Below, one piece after another: positions 8,760-17,589 of a DNA stretch of 64,000 nt; position 1 is the first letter of the stretch; each line of letters begins with the position of its first letter. The stretch lies in the NCBI GenBank assembly GCA_002356215.1, contig AP017959.1, positions 1,814,195 to 1,878,194 on the forward strand, in the 5' to 3' direction. Under the pieces are notes generated by a model, which was not told the origin of the DNA, ran no database searches, and saw nothing but the letters and a program-made list of their open reading frames with translations. A program made the position numbers and the translations under genes. Source of the DNA: [Synechococcus] sp. NIES-970. GTDB taxonomy: Bacteria > Cyanobacteriota > Cyanobacteriia > Cyanobacteriales > MRBY01.

Positions 8760-9947
8760 TTAAATTTTACATGGGCGATCACCCAAGACTTGTTTATACA
8801 TATTAACCAACTGGGCGGCAATTTTATCCCAGGTGTAGTTTTCAAGGATAAACTGACGAGAGCGATCACCCATCTCTTTCATTATTTCAGATTGATTTAA
8901 ACAGTTGAGAATCGCAGTGGCGATCGCTTGTTCATTGAGTTCAGGAACAATTCCCAATTGATATTGTTTGACCACTTCAGAGAGGGCGACCCCAGGAGTG
9001 ACGATAACTGGAAGACCTGCAGCAAGAGCTTCTAAGACTGCCACACCAAAGTTTTCGGAATAGGAGGTAAGGGCAAAGAGATTAGATCCTTGCAAAAGCA
9101 AGTCTTTCTGTTTGCCTTCAACAAAGCCAGGCATGCGAGTGCGATTACTTAGACCGAGTTGATTGATTAAGTGACGTAAATTATTTTCGTAATCAGCATC
9201 GCCACTGCCTGCAATGACAAAAGTAAACCGTTGGTCTTGTAGTTGTGCTAAAGCTCGGATTAGCAATTCTAAGCCTTTTTTGGGGTGAATGCGAGAAAGG
9301 AACAATATGATGGGTTCATCATTAGGTAAATGAAGCCATTGGCGCAGTTGAATCTGCGCATCAGGAATCAGGGGAGCAACTGTTAGTCCATGGGGAATAA
9401 TTACTCCTGAGGCTTGTAACCCTAATTTTTTGACTTCAGAATATTCAGCACTAGAAGTAAAATGAATAGCCTGAGCACTATTAAGATTAGCCTGTTCAAT
9501 TAAGCTTAAATAGAGCTGCTTTTTAAGTTGACTCTGTTGAAGTGACCAATGACATAGTTGACCAAGGGGGCGAACTACATATGGAACTCTTTTTAGACGA
9601 GCGATCGCCATGGCAACAGTAGAAGGATAGGAAAAAATTGCATGGATATGAATAAGATCATAATCGTGGAGATGCTGCCACAACCATTGAGTTAGGCTTA
9701 CAGAAAAAGCAAATTCCCGCACAGCATGAATTTTAGGAGAGAATCGAGCAAAAAATCTAACAGGAATTCCTTGATATCTCTGCAACTTCTCTAGCGACAC
9801 ATCGAGCAATGTTTCTCCGTTGTCGTTTGTAGTGGTAATTTCTATCTCACAATCAGCATTCTGAAGGCTTTTGACCATCTCAATTACTGCTTTACTCGGT
9901 CCACCTCTAACAGCAGCAATCGAGGGAATAACATGTAGAATTTTCAT
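8760..9947 (-). CDS. Family 4 glycosyltransferase
   Basis: Retaining GT-B glycosyltransferase, 395 residues. The N-terminal donor-side loop is MKILHVIPSIAAVRGGPSKAV. The C-terminal Rossmann domain starts near 205 with PIILFLSRIHPKKGLELLI and has the family E-x7-E motif in SENFGVAVLEALAAGLPV (near 295). VIVTPGVALSEVV and the final helix complete the fold. It is expected to transfer a sugar to a lipid-linked or polysaccharide acceptor in the island pathway. A long upstream gap (9948-10246) separates it from the next GT4 gene, so it may have its own promoter. Confidence 0.9.
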   Translation of the reverse strand: MKILHVIPSIAAVRGGPSKAVIEMVKSLQNADCEIEITTTNDNGETLLDVSLEKLQRYQGIPVRFFARFSPKIHAVREFAFSVSLTQWLWQHLHDYDLIHIHAIFSYPSTVAMAIARLKRVPYVVRPLGQLCHWSLQQSQLKKQLYLSLIEQANLNSAQAIHFTSSAEYSEVKKLGLQASGVIIPHGLTVAPLIPDAQIQLRQWLHLPNDEPIILFLSRIHPKKGLELLIRALAQLQDQRFTFVIAGSGDADYENNLRHLINQLGLSNRTRMPGFVEGKQKDLLLQGSNLFALTSYSENFGVAVLEALAAGLPVIVTPGVALSEVVKQYQLGIVPELNEQAIATAILNCLNQSEIMKEMGDRSRQFILENYTWDKIAAQLVNMYKQVLGDRPCKI

Positions 9948-10246
9948 GACTATGGGGCCAGAGAATTGACTGGATTTACAAATGACTCTAATGATATCAG
10001 AACTTACTTTTTAGGTTCTTGATCACAAAGCTACATTATGGTCACTAATATAGTGTACTCACTGCAGGAAGAATTTAAAAAAAGAACATTACACTTCTCT
10101 CAAGCTTTAATGAAGTTACATCAGGATAGGGAGAGATATTTAATCAAAAAAATGGCATGGACTATCAACCTTGCTTTTAATATTCCTTGATCGGGTTATA
10201 TTCCTGAAGCCTTAAACAAAAGTAGTATGCAACACCCATGTACTAC

Positions 10247-11389
10247 TTATTTAAACTGAGCAGACAAAAGTTTAGATAAGTTTTGTTTGAATTGCTCAAA
10301 TCCATAAGTTTCAATGACTTTTTTCCTCAAGGTTTCTGGTTGATAAAGAATCGGTAAAGGATATGTTTTCTGAAAGATTTCAATAATTGCTGTACTGATT
10401 TCTGTTAAATTATCTGGATCTACTAAAACTCCCAACTCTCCATTACACAATGCATCAATGGCCCCATCTTGGTTACCGCCAATAGTTGGTTTGCCACAGG
10501 CCAGGGCTTCTAAATAAACAATACCAAAGCCTTCACCCTTACTAGGCATAGCAAAAATATCACAAAGATTATAGTGATCAGCTAGCTCTGCATCAGGAAT
10601 AAATCCAGCTAAGGTAACGTGACTTTCTAAGCTTAAATCTTTAATTAATTTTTCAATTCTAGGGCGATCGTCACCTTTTCCCCCAATAAGGTAGTGAACA
10701 TCAGGGATAACCTTGATTATATCTGGTAGAGCACGGATGATTTGGTCGTAGCCTTTGCCTCGCTTTTCCCCTGCTAATCTGGCTATAGTCAAAATAATAT
10801 GTTGATCAGAGTTTAATTTATATTTATCTAACAGATACTTGGGTTTTGGGGAGATATTAAATCGAGAATGTTGAAAGGTGCAAGGCAGTAAATCAATTTG
10901 TTGAGGATCGATTTTTTCTCTTGCTAGAAGTCGACTGTTTGTATAAGTCCCTATGGATATGATGCGATCACTATTGGCTAAAGTTTTCTTGATCAAAGGA
11001 TTTTTTATATTCCAGACATCAACACCATAAATAAAAGTCCAGTAAGGAATTCCTGTTAATTTCTTAATAAGATAGGCAACTGGTGTAAAATTAGCATGAC
11101 CACAAAGAATTAAATCAGGCTTTTTTTGTAAGCTATTAATCAGCAATTGCAAAGCAAAGTAAAGAGTTCTTACTTTAGCAGGAGCATTTCCTCCATAATA
11201 AAATTGAGTTGTAGACAGGTAGTTAAAATCAGGAAGAAAATGAGTGTCATTTTTCAAAAAAACATCATACTGATTTTCTGGATAAATCTGCTGAATAGCT
11301 TCAAGTAAAAAAGCACAGTAAACTTGAATTCCGCCTTTAAACTGAAATATATCAGGAAACCATAAATGAAGATTATTTTTTGGGTGCAT
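10247..11389 (-). CDS. Family 4 glycosyltransferase
   Basis: Second GT4 enzyme of the island, 380 residues, only moderately like its neighbour. The N-terminus has FPDIFQFKGGIQVYCAFLLEAI (the G-G-I-Q nucleotide-sugar loop). The C-terminal domain has IILTIARLAGEKRGKGYDQIIRALPDI (near 199), IGGKGDDRPRIEKLI, and the E-x7-E motif in GEGFGIVYLEALACGKP (near 287). It starts 5 bases after the gmd stop, so the two are probably co-transcribed. This links the glycosyltransferase to a GDP-deoxyhexose donor, by inference. Confidence 0.9.
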   Translation of the reverse strand: MHPKNNLHLWFPDIFQFKGGIQVYCAFLLEAIQQIYPENQYDVFLKNDTHFLPDFNYLSTTQFYYGGNAPAKVRTLYFALQLLINSLQKKPDLILCGHANFTPVAYLIKKLTGIPYWTFIYGVDVWNIKNPLIKKTLANSDRIISIGTYTNSRLLAREKIDPQQIDLLPCTFQHSRFNISPKPKYLLDKYKLNSDQHIILTIARLAGEKRGKGYDQIIRALPDIIKVIPDVHYLIGGKGDDRPRIEKLIKDLSLESHVTLAGFIPDAELADHYNLCDIFAMPSKGEGFGIVYLEALACGKPTIGGNQDGAIDALCNGELGVLVDPDNLTEISTAIIEIFQKTYPLPILYQPETLRKKVIETYGFEQFKQNLSKLLSAQFK

Positions 11390-11394
11390 TATAA

Positions 11395-12366
11395 TTAATT
11401 TAAACTTATTTTTTGTTGCATTGCTGCAACCATAATTTTAATTGTTTCTTGAATATTCCTTGAAGCAACCCATCCCAGTTTCTCACGGGCTTTACTCGGA
11501 TTCGCTCGGCTGACTGAAATATCAGTGGGTCTGCATAAAGATGCATCAGAAACTACGTGATCTTGCCAATGTAAGCCCACAGCACTAAAAGCTTCAGAGA
11601 TAAAATCAGACAAACTAATAGTTTTACCTGTTGCAATAACAAAATCACCTGGCATATCTTGTTGTAACATTAAATACATTGCTTCTACATAGTCTGGCGC
11701 ATATCCCCAGTCTCTTTCAATATTAATATTGCCCAACATTAATTTTTCTTTTGATCCATTAGCAATGCGACAAGCGGCAGCAATGATTTTTTGAGTCACG
11801 AAGCGCTGGGGTCTTAAAGGAGACTCATGGTTAAATAAGATTCCTGAGCAACAAAACAGATTATATGCTTCGCGATAATTAGCCACTTCCCAAAAAGCAG
11901 CAGATTTAGCAACTGCATAGGGACTACGTGGACGAAACGGCGTTTGTTCATCAGCGGGTAAACCATGGGTGTCTCCGAAGCATTCACTAGAACCAGCATT
12001 ATATAGCTTGGTCAGTTTGCCAATAAAGCGAATTGATTCTAATAAATTTAGTGTACCTATAGTAATGCTTTCCAATGTTTCGACAGGTTGATCAAAAGAA
12101 AGTCCCACAGAGCTCTGACCAGCTAGATTATAGACTTCGTCAGCCTGCACTTGGTCTAATACTTGTAACACACTACGAAAGTCAGTGAGTGACATAGAAA
12201 AACACTGGACTTTATCGCGTATCCCCAAATATTCTAAATTTTTCAAGCTAGACATCTGGGCATCTCGAGAAGTGCCATAAACTTCATAATTTTTATTTAT
12301 TAAGAGCTTGGCTAAATAAGCTCCATCTTGACCTGAAATCCCGCAAATTAAAGCTTTTTTTGACAT
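11395..12366 (-). CDS. gmd: GDP-mannose 4,6-dehydratase
   Basis: Short-chain dehydratase converting GDP-D-mannose to GDP-4-keto-6-deoxy-D-mannose, the precursor of GDP-fucose, GDP-rhamnose and related sugars. The 323-residue protein has the NAD(P)-binding ICGISGQDGAYLAKLL at the N-terminus, the active-site NAGSSECFGDTHG near 125, and SPYAVAK (Tyr/Lys pair) near 150. FNHESPLRPQRFVTQKI and ERDWGYAPDYVEAM are Gmd signatures. The reductase or epimerase for the next step (Fcl/Rmd) is not in this window, so the final sugar is unknown. Confidence 0.9.
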   Translation of the reverse strand: MSKKALICGISGQDGAYLAKLLINKNYEVYGTSRDAQMSSLKNLEYLGIRDKVQCFSMSLTDFRSVLQVLDQVQADEVYNLAGQSSVGLSFDQPVETLESITIGTLNLLESIRFIGKLTKLYNAGSSECFGDTHGLPADEQTPFRPRSPYAVAKSAAFWEVANYREAYNLFCCSGILFNHESPLRPQRFVTQKIIAAACRIANGSKEKLMLGNINIERDWGYAPDYVEAMYLMLQQDMPGDFVIATGKTISLSDFISEAFSAVGLHWQDHVVSDASLCRPTDISVSRANPSKAREKLGWVASRNIQETIKIMVAAMQQKISLN

Positions 12367-12401
12367 TATTACATTTTTATTAATCTAAGTTTCGCCTGTC
12401 G

Positions 12402-12435
12402 TCAGAAATAACGATCAATCAGAAATAACGATCAA
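12402..12435. repeat. 17-bp perfect tandem duplication upstream of gmd
   Basis: TCAGAAATAACGATCAA is repeated directly at 12402-12418 and 12419-12435, about 40 bases upstream of the gmd start. The unit has the same length as the duplication at 8585 but an unrelated sequence. Confidence 0.9.
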
Positions 12436-12539
12436 GGAACTAAAATCAGTATCTTTGTTTGAACAAATAGAATTGAATGATGTAAAAAAAAGATTCACCA
12501 AGTAATATTTATTACTGTCTGATTTTTGTCTATATTTAC

Positions 12540-13415
12540 TCAAGTTTTAATCCATTGGGACGGAACTGAACCAAGTAATAATTCAAGCTGCTTTATGTCT
12601 TGTTGATAGTAATCATATAAATCAGAAATTGTGTCAGCGCTTGGATAGTTTTGTTTCCATTTTTTAAGAGGCAGTTTAGACATTATCTTTCTATCTAGCC
12701 TTAAAATATTTTGACTAATTAATCCCTGGAATCTATATGCCAATAAAACTCCAATCTCAGTGGATTGAGGTCGGTTCTCCGGTATATTTAATGCTGAAAA
12801 ATTATAGTGTTCATTCACTTCTAAAAAAGAACAAACCTTATTTAGAGTTTTTTCTGGAGTCTCAATAATATCTTTTTCAAAAAATATGATTAAGACTTGT
12901 TTCCGCTCAAAGTATTGAAAATAGTCTGTCAGCTGCTGTGAATAAAGTCCTCGTGTTAGTATCCCAAGCTCATTAACAAAATCATAGCAATCCGGAGATA
13001 AAATTTGATTTATACTTATCAAAGGATTAATGCGACCAGCTTGGACATGATGATTCCAAGCAGATATAGCTCGTTTAACTGGATCTCTCAGGATAACTAA
13101 TAATTTACAATCGGGAAGTAATGATTTAAGACGATTAAGTTTGTCTTTAGGTTCACTGTAAACTTCGCTACAATTAGTCCATAAATAATCAGGTGTTTTT
13201 TCACAAAGAATTTTCCTATTCTGAGCATTATCAAAAAATGAAGAATACCATTGAATCCCTTTAGCAAAATTCTGGTCGTTATCAAAATAATGAATCTCCT
13301 GTTTAGGAATAAAAACTTCTGGGTGTTGTGAAAGACGACTTGCCAGCCAAGTTGTACCAGCCTTCTGAGCTCCTATAATAAGAGCATTAGGTAACTTGTC
13401 CTGATATTTTTGCAT
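12540..13415 (-). CDS. PAPS-dependent sulfotransferase
   Basis: Transfers sulfate from 3'-phosphoadenylyl sulfate to an acceptor, here probably a sugar hydroxyl. The 291-residue protein has the 5'-phosphosulfate-binding loop IGAQKAGTTWLASRL near residue 14 and the 3'-phosphate-binding motif VILRDPVKRAISAWNHH near 111. The body resembles the heparan-sulfate deacetylase/sulfotransferase (Sulfotransfer_1) type, including CEKTPDYL near 70. It is AT-rich like its neighbours. Setting among glycosyltransferases suggests that it sulfates the island polysaccharide. Confidence 0.88.
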   Translation of the reverse strand: MQKYQDKLPNALIIGAQKAGTTWLASRLSQHPEVFIPKQEIHYFDNDQNFAKGIQWYSSFFDNAQNRKILCEKTPDYLWTNCSEVYSEPKDKLNRLKSLLPDCKLLVILRDPVKRAISAWNHHVQAGRINPLISINQILSPDCYDFVNELGILTRGLYSQQLTDYFQYFERKQVLIIFFEKDIIETPEKTLNKVCSFLEVNEHYNFSALNIPENRPQSTEIGVLLAYRFQGLISQNILRLDRKIMSKLPLKKWKQNYPSADTISDLYDYYQQDIKQLELLLGSVPSQWIKT

Positions 13416-13612
13416 AATTAATCACGAGTTACTTTAGTAGATGTCGTTAAAAACCTTTCAAATAATATTTAATTATCAGTTCCATTTACTTACTTTTTCC
13501 TCGAATATTAGACCAATTTCTCAAAAATGCAAGCTTGGGAAAAATTAAGTTATTAGTTCGCTAAAGATAATAGTTTATGATAAGTTCGACTTCTATAAAA
13601 TCAAATCTTAAT

Positions 13613-14335
13613 TTAAATATATTTCTTCAGTTTTGGAGCTATCATTTCAATGTATGAATTTGCATCATAATGATGATTATGAGGATCACTATTGATTAAT
13701 TTATCATGAACTAGCCCATCTTTTCCTATTGATTCGTCATCAAAATCTAAATATGTAATTTTTTTCTGAAAACAAAATCTTTTCATACTTTTATTGAACT
13801 GAATTGTTAGTTGCGTTTTATCTCTTTGGGAAGCTTTGATATCTTTTCTTAGATTTGCAACTTGACCATGATTTTGCCCATCTTTTATAGTTGGCAGTGG
13901 TGTACTTAAACAAATAACCTGATATCTCTTTGAAAGGAATAACAAAAAATCTTGATAATTTTTAAGAGCTTTATCGAGCATTTCTTCTACTTTAGTATTA
14001 TACTTTTCAGACCTATACTAAATCACAAATCCAGTATCAACTTCTCCAAGCAAAACAATAACTATTTTTGCCTTTGAATTTTCTAGATTTGTTTTAAAGA
14101 TAGAAAAAGCTTGTGTTATAGAATTAGGATTCTCAAGACCTGAAGCAGTTGCTCCTCCAACAGAAACAACATTAAAAAAATACCATGGAAAATTTACACG
14201 CATCTTAGGTCTATCAAACACAGCAACATGAGAATCACCGAGGATAAGTATTTCACTAAATAAAAATTTTTGAAATCTTAACGCAATTTTTTTGATGACC
14301 CTTAAAACTATAGATGTATTTTTTTTTAAAATCAT
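13613..14335 (-). pseudogene. SGNH-hydrolase-like gene split by one in-frame amber codon
   Basis: Reading from 14335 down, 105 codons end at TAG (14018-14020). The same frame then continues without another stop to 13613, giving about 240 residues in all; the junction reads GEVDTGFVI-stop-YRSEKYNTKVEEML. The upstream part has ILILGDSHVAVF, a GDS(H)-type SGNH block I, and the downstream part has DPHNHHYD, a candidate catalytic Asp/His near the C-terminus. The two halves look like one protein interrupted by a single nonsense change (for example TGG to TAG). Related proteins accompany sulfotransferases in polysaccharide loci; function otherwise unknown. Sequencing error or readthrough are alternatives. 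Confidence 0.75.
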
Positions 14336-14596
14336 TTGTTAGACTCCGTATATAGTCAGAAAAATTTAAATTTTGAGAGGTGAGGTTTGTTTTTAAAGAA
14401 AAATAATGAAAATGATATTTTTGCCCTATCTAACTTTATTGATGATTGTATTTTTTTAGTGTTTATTATGTAATTTCAGATAAACTTTTGGAAATCCTTA
14501 AACTAGATTTTTCTTGAGATTTTCCTGAAACCTAAAAAAACACAAATTGGATAAAATAACTTTATTGCTTGATATAACAAGTTTATATGGTGATAC

Positions 14597-15286
14597 TCAA
14601 AGCTTGTCTTTATAGCCAAACAACTCTATATCTTTGCGATAAAAATCGGAGACCCAATTCCAAGTTTCTTGATCATAATAGTCCTTATAATTTTTGTAAA
14701 AATCTCCCTTGGAGAATAGTTTAATTAAGCCTTTTTTTATACTATTTTCTGAAATTTTACTCTCTCTCACCTTCAGTAATGCTGGAAAATTTTGTTCAAG
14801 AAGTTTTTCAAGCTTTCGAAAATCATCATTTAAATTTTCAAAATAACCAATAAAGTTCATTAAATTTTTACCATCGTTATCAAATATATAGCGATACTGA
14901 GGCATCACATGACGCCAACGTAAATCGTCTTTCATCGTTACGATAGAGTCTTCGCTGGGGAAAAATTTAAAAAGCCAATCCTTAAAAGTGTACTTTCGAT
15001 AATAGCGATGCCATTTATATTCGGAAACTACTCTAGACCAAGGATTACGAACAAAAGCAAATTTAAACAAAATACTGAATTCATCCTGAGTAATATAACC
15101 AAATTTAATGTATTCTCGAGAAGTTAGATGTGATAGGCTTTGGGGCCCCTTAGATGGATCATTATTTTTAAGAATCAGTGCTTCATTATGACTAACTTTA
15201 TAGTGTTGACATAGTGTTTCTTCTATAGAGCTGCCAGCAGTTTTAGGGATGTGAACAAATAAAATTTTTTGATTTTTTAATAGCAT
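14597..15286 (-). CDS. Sulfotransferase, family 2 type
   Basis: A second predicted PAPS-dependent sulfotransferase, about 229 residues, unrelated in detail to the one at 12540. It begins MLLKNQKILFVHIPKTAGSS, where HIPKTAGSS is the PAPS-binding signature of Sulfotransfer_2 proteins (carbohydrate 2-O or 4-O type). FAFVRNPWSRVVSEYKW near 75 is the second PAPS motif. The Met at 15286 is preferred because the upstream eight residues are an AT-rich hydrophobic extension without family similarity. Two sulfotransferases in one locus suggest sulfation at two positions or on two sugars. Confidence 0.85.
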   Translation of the reverse strand: MLLKNQKILFVHIPKTAGSSIEETLCQHYKVSHNEALILKNNDPSKGPQSLSHLTSREYIKFGYITQDEFSILFKFAFVRNPWSRVVSEYKWHRYYRKYTFKDWLFKFFPSEDSIVTMKDDLRWRHVMPQYRYIFDNDGKNLMNFIGYFENLNDDFRKLEKLLEQNFPALLKVRESKISENSIKKGLIKLFSKGDFYKNYKDYYDQETWNWVSDFYRKDIELFGYKDKL

Positions 15287-15444
15287 TGTTAAAAAAATAA
15301 AAATAATCAAATATATATCTCAGAAGTCAATGTTTATGCCTAAAGCATGGTTGGTTCTTTCTGGTTAGTTAACGCATACTGTTTATGATTCCGCTTTTTT
15401 TAGTTTGTACAAAGATAATTATGTATGAAAATCAAAGCGCAGGT

Positions 15445-16728
15445 TTAATTATATTGATTATATCGATTTATGTCTTTGGATTTTATTGTAGATATAAAAA
15501 TTGTAGACAGTCCAGCATATTCAACAATCCCAGGAAGGCCAGAGCCAGCTGTAAATAATCTAACAAAAAAAGGCAAAGAAGCACACAATAATACACTATC
15601 AACTCCATTCGACTCTTTTAACCTTTTTAGGAATAGGCTGAATAGAAGACAAAAAACAATTAACGCGAATAATAATCCTATAAAATCCGAAGAAGCTCCT
15701 GCATCTACAATAAAATTATGTGCTGAAGCGGTACCCTCCTCTGGATTTATTTCCGAAAAATAAAGATAATTATCTTCACTAAAGCCGAGTATTTTATTTA
15801 CATTGTCAAGGAGCACAGATATACGACCTGTGTAAGAAGCTGATTCACCTAATCTTGTTGAAGTCAGCGCAAAAAGCCTAGTTGTAATTGCCGGAAAAAA
15901 TGTCAATATGGGAACTAAAATAAAAATCAAGTAAAAGAAGCTGTTGGATATCTTTTTTTGATTAGTTATTGATTTTTTAAAATCAAAATTTGAAATTACT
16001 AGCCCCAGAAACAAAGCCAACCATGCCGATCTACTCTGTACTATAAAGATAATAAATAAAACAAATGCTTGAGTTGATATAAATAATATCTTTCTAAAAT
16101 AGCTTTTAGATACTGATTTGGCATGATAAGAAGCAAAAAAGAAAAGTACTGCGAAACTAATACTCAGAGTGTGACGTAAGCCTCTTATTGATTCACCACT
16201 TTCTGCTCCAATTAGACCTTGCGCTCCGAAAATCCTGTGAATGATTGATGATGTGTCACCATTAACAATGGCAATACTCATGTAAGAATATAGCTCTGCA
16301 GGACTAACTGAGAAATATACAAAAACAGTCAGCAATAAACCTACTATTGCTAATATTTCCGCAGTTAAAAAATCAATCGAGATACCTCGTCTTTCTAAAA
16401 AATCATGGCTAGTGAGAAAAAAGACTGAAAAAACAAAGTAAATAAAGGTCTTAATTACATCGAATGGTAACCATAGATTGCTTTCTAGTGTAGTAGACGT
16501 TAAAAGATAAAAACAAAATATAATTATTGACAGTGAGATTCCAACATTTTTTTTGATGATTTTTGTCGCATCTCTTCTTATTACTGGATGAATTAAACCG
16601 ACAAAAACCATTAATATACCCACTAATTGAGGAGGACGTATTAAAAGAGAGCCTAAATTTATTTGTACCCAAAGCGATCCAACTGAAAACCAAAATAAAT
16701 AAATGAGCCAATTAATTATTTGTTTCAC
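15445..16728 (-). CDS. O-antigen polymerase/ligase-like membrane protein
   Basis: Polytopic membrane protein of 427 residues with about ten to twelve hydrophobic segments. A long periplasmic-type loop near 265-330 contains AITTRLFALTSTRLGESASYTGRISVL, and HNFIVDAGASSDFIGLL follows. The loop with R residues and a conserved His in AxxHN resembles Wzy polymerases and WaaL ligases. It probably polymerises repeat units in the periplasm. It is the only candidate polymerase in the island. Sequence is divergent and AT-rich, so a ligase role cannot be excluded. Confidence 0.8.
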   Translation of the reverse strand: MKQIINWLIYLFWFSVGSLWVQINLGSLLIRPPQLVGILMVFVGLIHPVIRRDATKIIKKNVGISLSIIIFCFYLLTSTTLESNLWLPFDVIKTFIYFVFSVFFLTSHDFLERRGISIDFLTAEILAIVGLLLTVFVYFSVSPAELYSYMSIAIVNGDTSSIIHRIFGAQGLIGAESGESIRGLRHTLSISFAVLFFFASYHAKSVSKSYFRKILFISTQAFVLFIIFIVQSRSAWLALFLGLVISNFDFKKSITNQKKISNSFFYLIFILVPILTFFPAITTRLFALTSTRLGESASYTGRISVLLDNVNKILGFSEDNYLYFSEINPEEGTASAHNFIVDAGASSDFIGLLFALIVFCLLFSLFLKRLKESNGVDSVLLCASLPFFVRLFTAGSGLPGIVEYAGLSTIFISTIKSKDINRYNQYN

Positions 16729-16971
16729 AATAATAAAAATAATCCAAACTAATCAAGCGGGTCCGTAATTGAAGAATTCAAAAAATAGTGATGAAGATCT
16801 TTAAAATCAGGTTTTAAGCCTTTTTTCTATAGTTAGGACTTGAGTGTTCTCTAGAAATTAAAAATATTTCCTGGATAGCAGCACACATATTATCGATCTT
16901 ATTTGAAATTTTCTACTATGAGGGGTATCACAAACTGTACTTATTCTTCTACCTCGACTAGTGATAATTTA

Positions 16972-17589
16972 CTAGTCTACTATTATACTTGATAAAATTA
17001 GTGAATTTTGTTTGCTAAAATCAGTTTCAAAAAAAATGCGATTTCTTATGATTTTATCTTCATCCCAATCCCACCAGCAAACTTTCAGAAGCTGTTCGAT
17101 AATTGAATGACTAAATCGATACTTAATTATTCTTGCAGGATTTCCACCTGCTATGGCATAAGCAGGAATATCTTTAGTAACTACAGCTCCGGCCCCGATA
17201 ACAGCGCCATCTCCTACAGTAATACCGGGCAGAATGATCACATTGTCTCCAATCCAAACATTATTACCAATGGTTATTGGTCCTTTACTAACGGTAATGT
17301 CAGAACCAAAGTATTTTTTTTGGAATTTGACCTGCAAATTTGCATAACCAGTGTGATGATTTGTCGGACGAATCCTCAAATTATGACCAATGGCACAGTA
17401 TTTGCCAATCAAAACTGGAGAATTTTTGTTGCTGCCAATGAATGCGATCCCATTAATATTTGTTCCTTTGCCGACTTTAGTGTTATTACCAAGAAAACTT
17501 TTAGTATTGTTAAAAGCTTTATTCGGGTTGTATACAAAAAAATTTTTGATCCTAATAAAAGCAGTAGTTACTGATTTGAATAAACTCAT
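16972..17589 (-). CDS. Hexapeptide-repeat acetyltransferase
   Basis: Left-handed beta-helix acyltransferase of the xenobiotic/CatB-Vat or Wbb type, 205 residues. Repeats run from about 35 to 155 ([47 protein letters not shown]). The active-site His lies in [13 protein letters not shown] near 76, and [17 protein letters not shown] closes the domain. Its ATG overlaps the TGA of the ABC exporter gene (ATGA at 17586-17589), which indicates translational coupling. It probably acetylates the same glycan that the exporter handles. Confidence 0.87.
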   Translation of the reverse strand: MSLFKSVTTAFIRIKNFFVYNPNKAFNNTKSFLGNNTKVGKGTNINGIAFIGSNKNSPVLIGKYCAIGHNLRIRPTNHHTGYANLQVKFQKKYFGSDITVSKGPITIGNNVWIGDNVIILPGITVGDGAVIGAGAVVTKDIPAYAIAGGNPARIIKYRFSHSIIEQLLKVCWWDWDEDKIIRNRIFFETDFSKQNSLILSSIIVD

